Assembly (NCBI RefSeq): GCF_947500065.1
Contig: NZ_CANMQT010000004.1
Location: forward strand, 310,001 to 374,000
Origin: an uncultured Aquimarina sp.
Lineage (GTDB): Bacteria; Bacteroidota; Bacteroidia; Flavobacteriales; Flavobacteriaceae
DNA length: 64,000 bases
Direction: 5' to 3'
Position numbers and translations under genes: made by a program. Under the pieces are notes generated by a model. It did no database searches, had not been told where the DNA came from, and saw nothing but the letters and a program-made list of their open reading frames with translations. Below, one piece after another: positions 47,401 through 57,100 of this stretch. Numbering within the stretch: the stretch's first letter is position 1; each line of letters begins with the position of its first letter.

Positions 47401-48419
47401 CATTGGTTATCTATGAATTGTAAGGTTTCATCACTTGAGGGTGGAAAAAACTCTTGCTCAATTTCCATAGTTTCAAAATTGAATTTGACTCCTCTATCAA
47501 AACGACCAGAAAAACCAAACTCATCCTGAAATATCATATATCGCCCCAAAGTTGCTTGATCAGAATGCAAACTAAAGCCAAGTTTTACATCAGTAGGATC
47601 ACTGATATCAAATCCAACCAATGCATTAGGCCCCTCATTTCCACTCATAAAAACTAAGTGATTTCTCCATAACTGAAATCCTGTACTATATTGTTCATGT
47701 GGAATATCGCCTCCAAAAGATCCTAGAAATTTTATGTTTGTAGGATCTCCAAAATCAAATACACTTATATCACCAGTTTGAGGAGCATAAAAAACATAAT
47801 TCCCTATTCTAACTACAACATCTGGTAAAGAAACTGAAACCGGAATATCATCTAACTGTTCACCAGTTCTCATATCGAAAACCCTATTACCATCAATAGT
47901 ATGCGGAAATGTTTCTAGATTATCGTAATTAGATTGTCCATCTTGTACAGTATAAAGAATATCGGAAGAAGTAACTGGTTTCCTATCTAACATATTAGAT
48001 AGATCCAAATATTTATACCCTGTTCCCTGAACCTCTGGAACAGAATATTCTCGATAAAAAAGATCACCTTCTAATTTCCACCATCTATGACCATTGTTTG
48101 CTGCATCACTAAATTGAATTTTTTTTGGTGCTGTTGGATTAGAAACATCCCAGACTCCCGTTCCCGCTTGACCATTAATCATGAGGTAGTTACGATGATA
48201 CGTATTAATTCTATCCCCTTCAGGAAAATTAGAGAGGAAGGTTCCTGCTGGCCAAGTTTGAGTTGTCATTACTGGTCCTTCTGTTCCATCATAAATATCT
48301 AATGAAGATATGACCGCCAGACCAAATGAAATGGATATCGCTATCGTGTAAAAAAGCGTTTTACGAGTATTTTTTATAAACGCCCTCCATCCACGCTTAT
48401 TTATTGGTGTTGGTCCCAT
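41472..48419 (-). CDS. Giant CBM3-bearing di-heme cytochrome c/beta-propeller protein, T9SS CTD
   Basis: 2315 residues. A basic N-terminus and hydrophobic segment (about 20-40) form the signal. Order: a LVIVD-like beta-propeller (about 45-365); a Big_5-like Ig domain (367-490); PKD (491-570); a YVTN-type propeller (573-910); a MauG/cytochrome-c-peroxidase-like region with two heme c sites, CATCH (C950-H954) and CYTCH (C1082-H1086), and the family phrase ATAPYLHNGIAKTIEEVL; a Rossmann-like domain (about 1277-1473); two Ig-like domains; a CBM3 (about 1680-1822); three PKD domains; module X (2096-2224); and a CTD (about 2235-2315). A secreted redox protein that binds cellulose is the simplest reading. 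It lies between the mannanase and endoglucanase genes, which supports a role in oxidative cellulose attack. Electron partner and substrate are unknown. Confidence 0.85.
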   Translation of the reverse strand: MGPTPINKRGWRAFIKNTRKTLFYTIAISISFGLAVISSLDIYDGTEGPVMTTQTWPAGTFLSNFPEGDRINTYHRNYLMINGQAGTGVWDVSNPTAPKKIQFSDAANNGHRWWKLEGDLFYREYSVPEVQGTGYKYLDLSNMLDRKPVTSSDILYTVQDGQSNYDNLETFPHTIDGNRVFDMRTGEQLDDIPVSVSLPDVVVRIGNYVFYAPQTGDISVFDFGDPTNIKFLGSFGGDIPHEQYSTGFQLWRNHLVFMSGNEGPNALVGFDISDPTDVKLGFSLHSDQATLGRYMIFQDEFGFSGRFDRGVKFNFETMEIEQEFFPPSSDETLQFIDNQWMPIGHILIASGDDKTSIFAHQDGLDETSPTVGHHFPISGAINQPISSTIGFVINETLNDLTLNDETIQVSPLGGTPIKGDVTTTSYQVINYAPKEQLLPNTTYEVKFVEGGIKDAVGNGMEEYVFYFTTGGDTSNQSPEITGINIDTPSPAEMGSIINFIANANDPDGNDLTYRWDFGDGSPKTEWIGESSSHTYTEPGNYLVQVQVSDNNGGFVVGSQSIVIVDTIYDTLPTQSGPIAVDADRRVVWSVNPDNNSVTLINSDNLSVINEIQVGKDPVNVALDAQGKAWITCRDSDEVYVLQKSGVLDTKIALEKGSQPYGIVFTPDGTRGFISTFGSGKILEISTVTNSIFKELAIGEKPRAMAIDGEGKTLLVTKFISPDQEGQIWKINLDTFTLNATIGLPLDDFTQDNGNQGRGLPNYVSGITIHPNNQSAWSVAKKDNIVRGLSRDGKPLSFDNIVRTAISSIDLTMNNENLSNRLDIDNHGQPSYALYTPTGNYLFVTMQGNNRIVVIDPKKGQELLKKDVGKAPQGLVIDPITNRVFVKNFMDRSITVFDADNMIKNGNSTLEEIATITTVSNELLSATELKGKQIFYDASDIKMGTDGYVSCATCHIDGTEDGRTWDFTDRGEGLRNTISLIGRAGTAHGRVHWSANFDEIQDFENDIRFHFKGQGFMNDQDFNDGTTALTIGDPKTGKSPDLDALTAYIESLNSFSPSPYRNNDGSLTTDGVAGKSLFEDLQCYTCHSGSNFTDSNSGKLHDVGTIITTTGNRLNKQLLGIDVPTLKDAWATAPYLHNGIAKTIEEVLTVYNNNNAHGSTSSLSVSEIKQLEAYIKQIDGSELAKPSEQLLKIASPADGLIINRAESQTLSVDTNIDGITKIQYFVDNEMIEEVITAPFESSWTPILWKNYTINAKVFYNNGNTASITPEITVQFKNTIKVMFVVGDKNALTSEDQRIKSRLEQQFGFKITLFSDEEATSPQSANPFDMALISSTVDPRELGNDLEGARVPLMTWNPFMYGKLRMTTGELNTGFGITEQSFSSITITAPGHPMAVSAGNEAALYSITQSLPFGNPTDEAIIVAQAGTKPILFGYEASIDIPSRRVAFPLRDQFMHLLTDKGLAMFDAAVLWTLHGGDADTPIGPLPDVFFRSPLHGELVNTPLKIDFNTEGWDLPSQQYKLRFKIDGQDRGLITAEGEFTDGTALSEGSHELSLQMERSDNSVTDLGETITVIVTNDPLPQNPTAIIQSPSDGGLVGPDFEIEFSTYKWDIVPGGQHVKYFIDGVEKGSIFQIQPIPVTGLTEGAHTITLSLATESGEITGDSTEITITVDDRFNNLPDTDFSLEYRDNSSGVSTPELKPVFQIVSESSESLPLSDFKIRYWYTPEHTEAMNFNIDYSAVVGTVGSFDSSLEENYLEIGFSASSGSLNANSKSGQIQTRLHHSGFQTHNQSNDYSYDAGKTSLKPHVLTTLYYKDELVWGLEPDGNEVSNKKPNAIINPSTTSGVAPLSVDFDASASSDPDGDSLSYSWDFGNGATATGVTSQFTFVTTGDYEVVLTVDDGNGKSDTATVIINVNDETPTLISSFTATPVSGDVPLVVNFDSSDSVYPDGANIAYIWNFGDGNTSDLANPSHTYTISGSYAVTLTISDGITSVTSDPTTISVLEGNVAPEANFDMSVTSGVTPLLVNFDASTSLDVNGDDLEFQWDFGDGTTGNGVDISHEYTVVGEYVISLVVSDGILSDSQTRTLIVSESTGTTDCSFGAPMNTPVPTLPNFSYDHVYVLGTGGPDLGNVTNFTINWDLQNNGLWQCSMNTNNGNPGWWIDLSASIVNQTFNQAEPKITFSGTGISNFDGAYDVTMDGDNFALVSKGGEYTIYFSNENSAPNCEDLLRNPFIEDDLMEVKAFPNPVTDYLILQSDQDFEGAFIKVIDINGRVLSSKRIQKNLKTIELDMNMLQSGMYFIQIKRNKKTVIKRITK
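41748..42134 (-). repeat. Module X, copy in the CBM3 cytochrome gene
   Basis: 129 codons starting DCSFGAP and ending at a conserved Cys (PNC). Shares with the other three copies the core FTINWDLQNNGLW, the MNTNNG segment, FDGAYDV and YTIYFS. Confidence 0.85.
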
Positions 48420-48496
48420 AATAAGTGGTGAGTTTTGTAAAGTTATTTTGATGTACTTTTCTGTTTAAAGAAAAGTTGTGATTTTAAAGTGATTAT

Positions 48497-48540
48497 AAAA
48501 AGGAAGAAACTCTATTTTGTAGACAAGTCTCTTCCTTTTT
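48497..48540 (-). terminator. Terminator after the GH5_1 endoglucanase gene
   Basis: An 11-bp stem (48497-48507 with 48530-48540) around a 22-nt loop, 13 bp after the stop codon at 48553. On the minus strand, it ends in CCTTTTTATAATC. Confidence 0.7.
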
Positions 48541-48552
48541 CTATTTTTCTAA

Positions 48553-50937
48553 TTATTGCTTTATGATTTGTTTTGTTACAGTTTCTTTTTGATTGAAGAT
48601 TTTAATAAAATACACTCCGGATTTCAATTCCGAAACATTTAATGCTACCGTATTTGTGTCGGTAACTGAGGTGACTCTTTTAACAACTTTACCTGATACA
48701 TCTAATATATCTATTCTTGCACTTTTAAGAACCTCAGGATGTTTAATCGTTAATTCATTCAATACAGGATTTGGGTATGCTTTAATCTCGGATTCATTCT
48801 CAATAAACGGATCTCTTAATTGCGTTTCACAATTAGGAGCTGTGTTACTGTTACTAAAGTAAATAGTAAAAGCACCGCTTTTAGAAACTAGTGCAAAATT
48901 ATCTCCATCAATTGTTGCGCTATACCCCCCATCAAAGTTTGGAAATCCAGTTCCAGACAGTGTAACGCTAGGCTGTGCAGAGTTAAAGTTCTGACTTGTT
49001 ACATTATTTTTCAGATCATTCCACCAACTAGGAATCCCATTATTGGTATTCATAGAGAATTGCCAAAGACCATTATTTTGTAAATCCCAATTAATCGTAA
49101 AATTGGTAACATTACTTAAATCAGGACCTCCTGTTCCTAAAACATAAATTTTGGTATATGCCATATTAGCAATAGTTGGTAAAGGATTGGATAAAGGAGC
49201 TCCAAAAGCACAATCTCCACCTGTATTAGATTCGGTAATTGTAATTGTAGTGGTGTCAGTATCCGATATTCCATCCGTATTAGAAACAGTTAATATTGCA
49301 GAATAACTACCTGGATTTGTGTATTCGTGGTTTATGGTAATTCCAGAACCTGATGTTCCATCACCAAAATCCCAACTATACACCAATGCACTTCCATCAG
49401 ACACTGTAGATCCCGAAGCGTCAAAATTGATAATGGTTGGTGCTACTCCACTAGTAATATCAGTAGAAATATTTGCAGTTATTACCGTTGGATTTGTATC
49501 AGGGTCATTAACTGTGATGGTAAGAGTTTCTGTATCGCTAAGCGCTCCATCACTTACTGTTAATACTACTTGATAAGTTCCTATGCCCGTAAATAAGTGA
49601 GATATACTCTCACCTGTTGCAGTAGTCCCATCTCCAAAATTCCAGTTAAAAGTTAGATTATCTCCATCAGGATCAGAAGAGGTTGAAGCATCAAATGAGA
49701 CAGTCAAAGGGGCATTTCCAGAGGTTGCATCACTTGTAAATCTTGCTGTTGGCGGACGATTGCCTGTTCCTCCAACTACATTCGGAATAAATGGTGCTAA
49801 ATGGGGAGTTAACACATCTAATTTCCATTGATTAACACTTGTCCAATCATCTTGTAAAATTCCACCTGTATCTCCAGAATTAGGGTTCATACTCCAAAAT
49901 GTCCATGAATATATATCTCCCATAAAACCTGTAAACTCTGTAAACCAAGTATATGCGATACCTCCAAAAGCATCTTGATTTTTAATTCCAAATTCTCCTA
50001 CAAATAGCGGAGAGGTTTCTTCTTCGTATAAATAATGGAAATTATCACTCCATAAACCTGTCATATTTTGTGGAAAATCACTTGCTGTAAACCAATCCTG
50101 TTGTGATACTTCTGGGCCATATTCATGTGCAGAATACATTAATTTACTAGGATCTGACAATTGAATAGGGTATTTCTTCGCTCCCATTAACTGTCCTCCC
50201 CACCAATATGAATTTCCTTCAAACTCTCCTACGCCTTCTACAATAATTAAAACGTTAGGATTCGCTTCTAGTACAGCATTACCACAACGCTCTGCCGCTT
50301 TATTCCAATCGGTAGCAGGATTACTATCACCCCAAGTTGATCCGTGAGGTTCATTATTTAAATCCATAGCCACTACAGCCGAAAAGTCTTTATACCTATC
50401 GGCTATAAAAACCCAATCATTAATCCATCGCTGTTCAGAATATTCAGATGTATACCAAACTGCTTCGTTTAAAAAACCATCTGCAGCTCTGGAGTGATTG
50501 TCCAAAACGATCTTCATATCATTCTCTTGACACCAGCGCACAAAAATATCTAGTAATTCTATTGGTTTGCTAACGGTTGTTTCTTCTTCATTCATTGGTG
50601 ATACTCCACTATATGGATCAGTACCATATGAATTTATCGCAATAGTAGAACTTGGGTTTAACATCTCATTACACCAAGGAACTCGTATGGTATTAAAACC
50701 TAAATCTTTGATTTGTTGTAATACACTTTTCATATCCCTTGACCATATTCCATGCGGAGAGTAATTTTGTGTTTCAAAACCAAACCAGTTTACACCTGTT
50801 AAACGAACTTCTTTTCCAGTTATATCATATAATTTATTTCCAGATGATGTTAGGAAATTTTGTTGTTGAGCGAGAACTTCTGATGCACTGCCAAAAAGCA
50901 ATAACAGAATTACCCAATAATTTATGAATTGTTTCAT
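48553..50937 (-). CDS. GH5_1-like endo-beta-1,4-glucanase with module X and T9SS CTD
   Basis: 794 residues. Signal peptide 1-23 (EVLAQ). The GH5 domain (about 25-385) shows VRLTGVNWFGFET (45-57), typical of GH5 subfamily 1 cellulases, the acid E196 in DLNNEPHG and the nucleophile E315 in FVGEFGIK, plus DNHSR near 146-150. Two PKD domains (about 395-570) follow, then module X (575-703) in place of a known CBM, and a CTD (about 715-794). It should cut internal beta-1,4-glucan bonds. Because its only non-PKD accessory domain is module X, this gene gives the simplest test of that domain as a cellulose-binding module. Confidence 0.92.
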   Translation of the reverse strand: MKQFINYWVILLLLFGSASEVLAQQQNFLTSSGNKLYDITGKEVRLTGVNWFGFETQNYSPHGIWSRDMKSVLQQIKDLGFNTIRVPWCNEMLNPSSTIAINSYGTDPYSGVSPMNEEETTVSKPIELLDIFVRWCQENDMKIVLDNHSRAADGFLNEAVWYTSEYSEQRWINDWVFIADRYKDFSAVVAMDLNNEPHGSTWGDSNPATDWNKAAERCGNAVLEANPNVLIIVEGVGEFEGNSYWWGGQLMGAKKYPIQLSDPSKLMYSAHEYGPEVSQQDWFTASDFPQNMTGLWSDNFHYLYEEETSPLFVGEFGIKNQDAFGGIAYTWFTEFTGFMGDIYSWTFWSMNPNSGDTGGILQDDWTSVNQWKLDVLTPHLAPFIPNVVGGTGNRPPTARFTSDATSGNAPLTVSFDASTSSDPDGDNLTFNWNFGDGTTATGESISHLFTGIGTYQVVLTVSDGALSDTETLTITVNDPDTNPTVITANISTDITSGVAPTIINFDASGSTVSDGSALVYSWDFGDGTSGSGITINHEYTNPGSYSAILTVSNTDGISDTDTTTITITESNTGGDCAFGAPLSNPLPTIANMAYTKIYVLGTGGPDLSNVTNFTINWDLQNNGLWQFSMNTNNGIPSWWNDLKNNVTSQNFNSAQPSVTLSGTGFPNFDGGYSATIDGDNFALVSKSGAFTIYFSNSNTAPNCETQLRDPFIENESEIKAYPNPVLNELTIKHPEVLKSARIDILDVSGKVVKRVTSVTDTNTVALNVSELKSGVYFIKIFNQKETVTKQIIKQ
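48829..49215 (-). repeat. Module X, copy in the GH5_1 endoglucanase gene
   Basis: 129 codons from DCAFGAP to PNC. It is most like the copy in the cytochrome gene, sharing [23 protein letters not shown] and DGDNFALVSK. Confidence 0.85.
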
Positions 50938-51094
50938 GTATTTATTTTTTTCACTATTAAAAATTGTTATGATCTATTAGATCAAAAGTTTAAGTAGAAA
51001 TATGATCAATTGAAAGAATCCTTAACCACCCCATAGTGATTACATTGGAATCATAAATTCTATAGCTACTTAACTTAAAAAGAGCTAAAAAATA

Positions 51095-51120
51095 AGAGAG
51101 AGGCCATACAACCTCTCTCT
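51095..51120 (-). terminator. Terminator after the GH9-GH48 gene
   Basis: A 9-bp stem (51095-51103 with 51112-51120) and an 8-nt loop, 10 bp after the stop codon; on the minus strand it is followed by a run rich in T. Confidence 0.75.
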
Positions 51121-51130
51121 ATATTAAAAA

Positions 51131-54100
51131 TTAATTTTTTATAATTTTATTTCTGAATTTCTCTCCAGTAGTTATATCATAAATTTCTAAGATATACATA
51201 CCTGAAGGCAAATCATTTACTGAAAGTCTTGTAGACTTTTGCTTATTAATCATCGTTTCTGTTCTAATCACATTTCCGGCAATATTTATTACCCTAACTC
51301 TGGTATTCTTCATATCAAAATTAGTAGCGATTGTAACATAATCCGAAGCAGGATTTGGTGTTGCAGTTACTTTAAATTGATCTTCTGGAGCTTTAATGCT
51401 TGGTTCTTCATCTCCAAAAAAGAATCCAAATTCGGCATTCGCCAATGCAACTTCAATCTGTGCCCAACTTCTATGATAACGTTGTGTATAGTCTTCTCCT
51501 GCATTATAAGCTGCTTCTACTCTATCAAAGTCTGGATCATTTTTATAATCCGATCTTATGTCTAAGAATGTTACACCTGGTTTAATCTGATCTCCATTAG
51601 GCATCGTACCACTAAATCCATTAGGAATATATACTTCTTCTTCAAAGATTCTTTTGAAATCCCCTCTATCCTCTGGAGAAGAAACTCCTTTATCATCTCT
51701 ATATGTATTCCACATTCTATCTAGTACTTCCTTGGCTAAATCACGAGCATCCGTATCTAAAGTAGCGTGTTTTTGCGTAGCCGCAGCATAATAGATAAGT
51801 GCTTTTGCCATAGAAGCTGCCACACCAAGATCTTTACCGTAATCCGTAACAACTACGCTAAGGTTATTGTTACTTCCTGGACTGTCAGGATTCCATGTAT
51901 CTGGTTCTCCTGTCCATTCTAATGTTGCAGGTATTTCGAAATCATCCGTACCTATAAGTTTTACTTCACTTTTTACCCAAGTAGCCCATTTGTCCATTAA
52001 AGATTTTGCCATTGCATCATTCGTGATATAATAATACTCTGCAACTCTTTCCATAGACCAAGCTTGCCATCCGAACCAAGTACCACTTCCTGGATCATGA
52101 TATACAGGATCTGTATCAAAAGCCATATCGTAAAATGTAGACTTACCTGCTGGATATGGACTATAATCCCCATTCCAACTATTAGTAGCACCACCTGCTA
52201 TAGCTCCTTCTTTAGACTGCAACCAAGTATAGAATTCCATTTGTCTTTTTAGACTTTCATTCCAATCTCTTTCTCCGTTTTGAGATTTTGGTTTTAACTC
52301 ATCTACTTGTGTTAACGCGTAAGCTGCCATAGGGTTTTGATACCCAAAGTGACAATGACTAGAACTTATTCTAAATGCCCATTGCGAAGCAGGATCTGCT
52401 GAACCACCCCAAGACATGTACCACGACATTAAGTAATGTGCACTGTCATATCCAGATCCCGCTCCACTGGTAGCACTTTGCACTCCCATGGGTTTAAAAT
52501 ATTTATCAAACATTGATAATCTTAAAAAATCTCCCATTTTGGATGCTTTGTCTAAATCTAAACTTCCTAAACTTGCACCTTGCTCTTTTGCATAAACTTG
52601 AGCCCAATACATCGCCTGCACGGCTCTGGCATCTGCATCCGGAGCACTTGTATATCTCCATTGTTTTGCATAATTCTGATCTTCAATAAATAACGGAAGA
52701 TATCCATCTGATCCTCCCCATTCGAAACTCTCCCAAGATGGGTGAGGAACTGTTTCATAAACAGATTCCTGTTCTCCTCTTTGAAAAGTATTGATATAAG
52801 AAGGTGTACTAACTCCATCTCCTCGATTACCAAATCCATAGAAGTTATCATTATCTAATAACCAATGCATCTGATAAATATCAGCACCATATGTAGCTGT
52901 TAAATCAGGAGAAACCGGATCGGATCCTACTGGTGCACTAAAATTAAGAGGTGCAGGATAATCACTTGGTAGTGGGAATTCACTTGCAAAAGCTGCTGGC
53001 GAAGAAGCATTATATGCTCCGTTAGTAGGTTGATCTGCTGTAGTAGGAATTATAAATTCTTCAATTTTATTCCACACATTATTAAGAGGTGCCCAATCTT
53101 CTGTTATTCTTCCATTCATAACCTCTAACCATAACCAATATGAATACAACTCACTAGTAGATTCGTGACCATAATCGGGAGCTTCTACTATCAATGTTTC
53201 CACAGAGTGATGTGGAGATCCATCAGCGCTAAAATATCCATTAGCAGGATCGTAGAACTCATTTCTCATTTCTATAAAGCGATTGATATATGCGTTATCA
53301 CCTGTTGGAGGATTAATAATAATATCTCCATCGGTAACTGTAATGGTAATAACCGCTTGATCAACTCCACCGTTTCCATCATCAACTGTTAAAGTAGCGG
53401 AATAAGCTCCTATGGAGGTAAATGTATTTTCTACTGTAACTCCACTAGCAGTATTACCGTCTCCGAAATCCCAACTATAACTTAGTGCATCTCCATCAGC
53501 ATCTGTTGAAGCAACTGCGTCAAAAGTTACTAATAATGGAGCTTCTCCAGAAATAGGCGTTGCAGAAATATCTGCTACCGGATCTGTATTTCCTCCACCA
53601 GTATTACCGCAATCGGGTTCAGTAGAAGTTAAACTGAAATAAAGTGTAAATCCACCATTTTTAGAAACCATTACAAAATTATCTCCATCTACATTTACCC
53701 AATACGCGCCATCCAATCCAGTAACCTGAGTCCCAGATAATACTGCTTCAGGTTGAGGCGAATTAAAATTATGTGTTAGATTTCCTCTAAGATCTATATA
53801 CCAATCTGGAGTTCCATTATTCGTATTTAAGGCGAATTGATACAATCCATTGTTAGCTAAATCCCAATTGATAGAAAACTCTCGAATATTACTAGGATCA
53901 GGACCTCCTGTACCTAGTACAAATATGTTGCTATATCTATTGTTAATAGAAGGTAAGGCAGAAGATATAGGAGTTTCAAAAGCACAATCTCCATTATCAG
54001 TTACTGGGTTTCTAACCACAGCTATTGAATTAGAGAAATCAAAATCTCCTACTAAAGCCGAAACATTTGTATTAGCTGCTAAGCCTTGTAATCCATCTTC

Positions 54101-57100
54101 ATAACTCAAATGCCAAATTAAGCAAGTACCTATTCCCGCTCCATCAAAATCTACATCCTCTATATTAGCAGGTAATCCCAAGATTGTATTCTGATCATCT
54201 GTTACTACCCATTGCGAGTTAGCTCCAGTATTTCCTGATAAAGTAATTCCAGAAACATTATCTGCAATACCATCTCCAACTGTAAAGGTGAAAGGTCCTC
54301 CAGAAATACTACCACCATCTGGTCCTGTTTGATCAACAGGGTTTCTAACTACTGCTATTGAATTAGAGAAATCAAAATCTCCTACCAAAGCTGAAACATT
54401 AGCATTTGCTGCTAAGCCTTGTAATCCATCTTCATAACTTAGATGCCAAATTAAACAAGTACCTGTTCCTGCTCCATCGAAATCTACATCTTCAATATTA
54501 GCAGGTAATCCTAATATATTATTCTGATCATCTGTCACTACCCATTGAAAATTTGTTCCAGTATTTCCTGATAAAGTAATTCCAGAAACATTATCCGCAA
54601 TTCCATCTCCAACCGTAAAGGTGAAAGGTCCTCCAGAAATAGTACCTCCATCAGTTATTGTTGGATTAGAGATACCTCCATCACAATCAGGTGCTGTAGC
54701 AGAACTACTGAAATAAATGGTAAATCCACCTGTTTTGGAAACCATTACAAAATTGCCTTCATCAACAGTTGCATAATATGCACCGTCAAATCCTGCAAAT
54801 CCAGAACCTGCAATTGTAATTTCTGGTTGAGCAGCATTAAAATTTTGTGTCACATTAGGTAAGAAATCATTCCACCAATTAGGAATACCATTACTTGTAT
54901 TCATTGAGAATTGATACAAACCATTGTTAGCTAAATCCCAGTTAATGTTAAATTTTGCTACATTATCTAGGTTAGGACCTCCGTCTCCTAAAACAAATAT
55001 GTTTTGGAATTCTGAATTAATTGAAGGCAATGCATCTGGTATTGGTGTATCAAAAGTACAGCTAACACTACCGTCAGTAACATTAATCGTTTTGGTTTCA
55101 GAATCTGTATCTCCAGAAGCATTGGTTACAGTCAATACTACAGTTACTTCTCCTACTTCTGTATATGTAGCAGAAGTTGTTACAGTAGATGCTGTTTGAC
55201 CATTACCTAAATCCCAGCTATATGTAAGGTTTCCTCCTGAAGGATCTGTAGATCCTGAAGCATCAAAAGTAACATCTAATGGTGCTACTCCTGAATCAGC
55301 ACTTAGGCTAAAAGACGCTATAGGACTTCCATCAGTAACAGTGATTGTTATTGTTTTAGTATCTTCTTTACTTCCGTCACTTACTGTAAGTTTTGCATCA
55401 TATTCGCCTATTGCAGAATACTCATGAGTGATTGTTACTCCTGAACCTGTTTCTCCATCACCAAAATCCCATAAATACGTTAAAGAATCATTATTCTCAT
55501 CAGAAGAAGCAGATGCATCAAAACCTACGACAACTGGAGCAATTCCAGTAGTAGGATTAGCAATGAATTCTGCAACTGGTGCTATATTACCATCAAGTAC
55601 TGTAATTGTTTTTGTAAACTCTGAAGAGGTATTTTGACCATCACTTACCGTAAGTGTTACTAAATACGATCCAATGGTAGTATATGTAATTAACGGATCA
55701 ACCACCGACGATGTTTGTCCATTTCCAAAATCCCAATTATACGTTATTGCATCTCCATTCGGATCTGAAGAGGTTGATGCATCAAATGACACTTCCAAAG
55801 GTGCAGTTCCTGATTCAGGAGTTGCTGTAAAAGATGCCGTTGGCACTTCACCTCCATTAGGTTCTCTTCCTCCTACCAATATTCCATCTGCATAAATAGG
55901 AACATTATCTGATATTTGTAAACCACTAGTTAATCCCTGATAAGAAAAATCGTTGGATGCATCCCAAGCGGTTTCAGGTGCGCTCGTAGGTAATGAAACT
56001 CTTAATTGTATTTCACTTCTGTATTCTCCTTGTCCTCCTGGAAAAGGCATTCTATCTTGATCTACTTCTATTTCTGCATAATAAATATTGCTAGTAGCAT
56101 CCCATTCTTGTAAACCGTTGGTTGTTGTATTACCAGCTCCTCGGGCGGTAAGTTCATAATCACTAGCATTATATCCAGCTGCAATACCTTCTGAAATATC
56201 AATAAAGTATCTAGCTTTTAATGTGTTAGGAACTCTTGCCGGCCATCCAGAACGGTTATTTAGCCATATAGCTACTTCTGTAAACTTTGCCTGGTCGTTA
56301 TTCAATTTAACCTCATTCGCAAATTCTAATCCAGGGGTTTCGGCTTGCGGAAAATTAGGCAACGGTGTTCCTCCAAATTCCATCACCATTCTTGCCAATA
56401 CTCCTTGGTAACAGGCATTATAATCTGTTGCTACTTCGTTAGCTTGAAAATCATCTCTATCCTCGACAAAGAAATCATCAGGTTTAGCAGGACCTCCCAT
56501 CAAAGCTCCCCACATTGTGTGCCTGGATTCTACTGGATTTGCACTACTTCTAGACCAGCTAGAATGCTGTCCTCTATGGTGCGGTTTTGTTGGCGGATTA
56601 ACACCGAACCCAGTTACCAAACTTCTATTATTAGGATTATCACCTAATGCATAGTTTACCTGATTTATAGCAAAATTACGATATTGACTACTCTTAGGTG
56701 TGTTAACATTATCACTATAAATAAGTGCAGTTAAGGAAGCATTCATAGCATGACGCAAAGATCCCCATTGTGTTAAATGAGCTTGTCCTCCCGGTGAATA
56801 ATTAACTCCTCCGTTTCCTTCTTGCCACCAATCTAAATGACGTTCTGCATCAGTTTTATATATTTCTTTCCCTGTCAGGATTGATAACAAAACCATATTT
56901 CCATAAGACTTATCTTCCCAAACAAGACTCCATAAAAAATCAGGTTGTGTATATTCTGCTTCTGCTTTATCTAGGTATTTTTGATCTCCGGTCGCTTTAT
57001 ATAACCAAAGTGCTCCCCAAGTTAATTCGTCCTGGTAATTCCCTGAAGTATAGGTTCCAACTGCAGGTATTCCACCTTCATCGGTATACAAACCTCTAAA

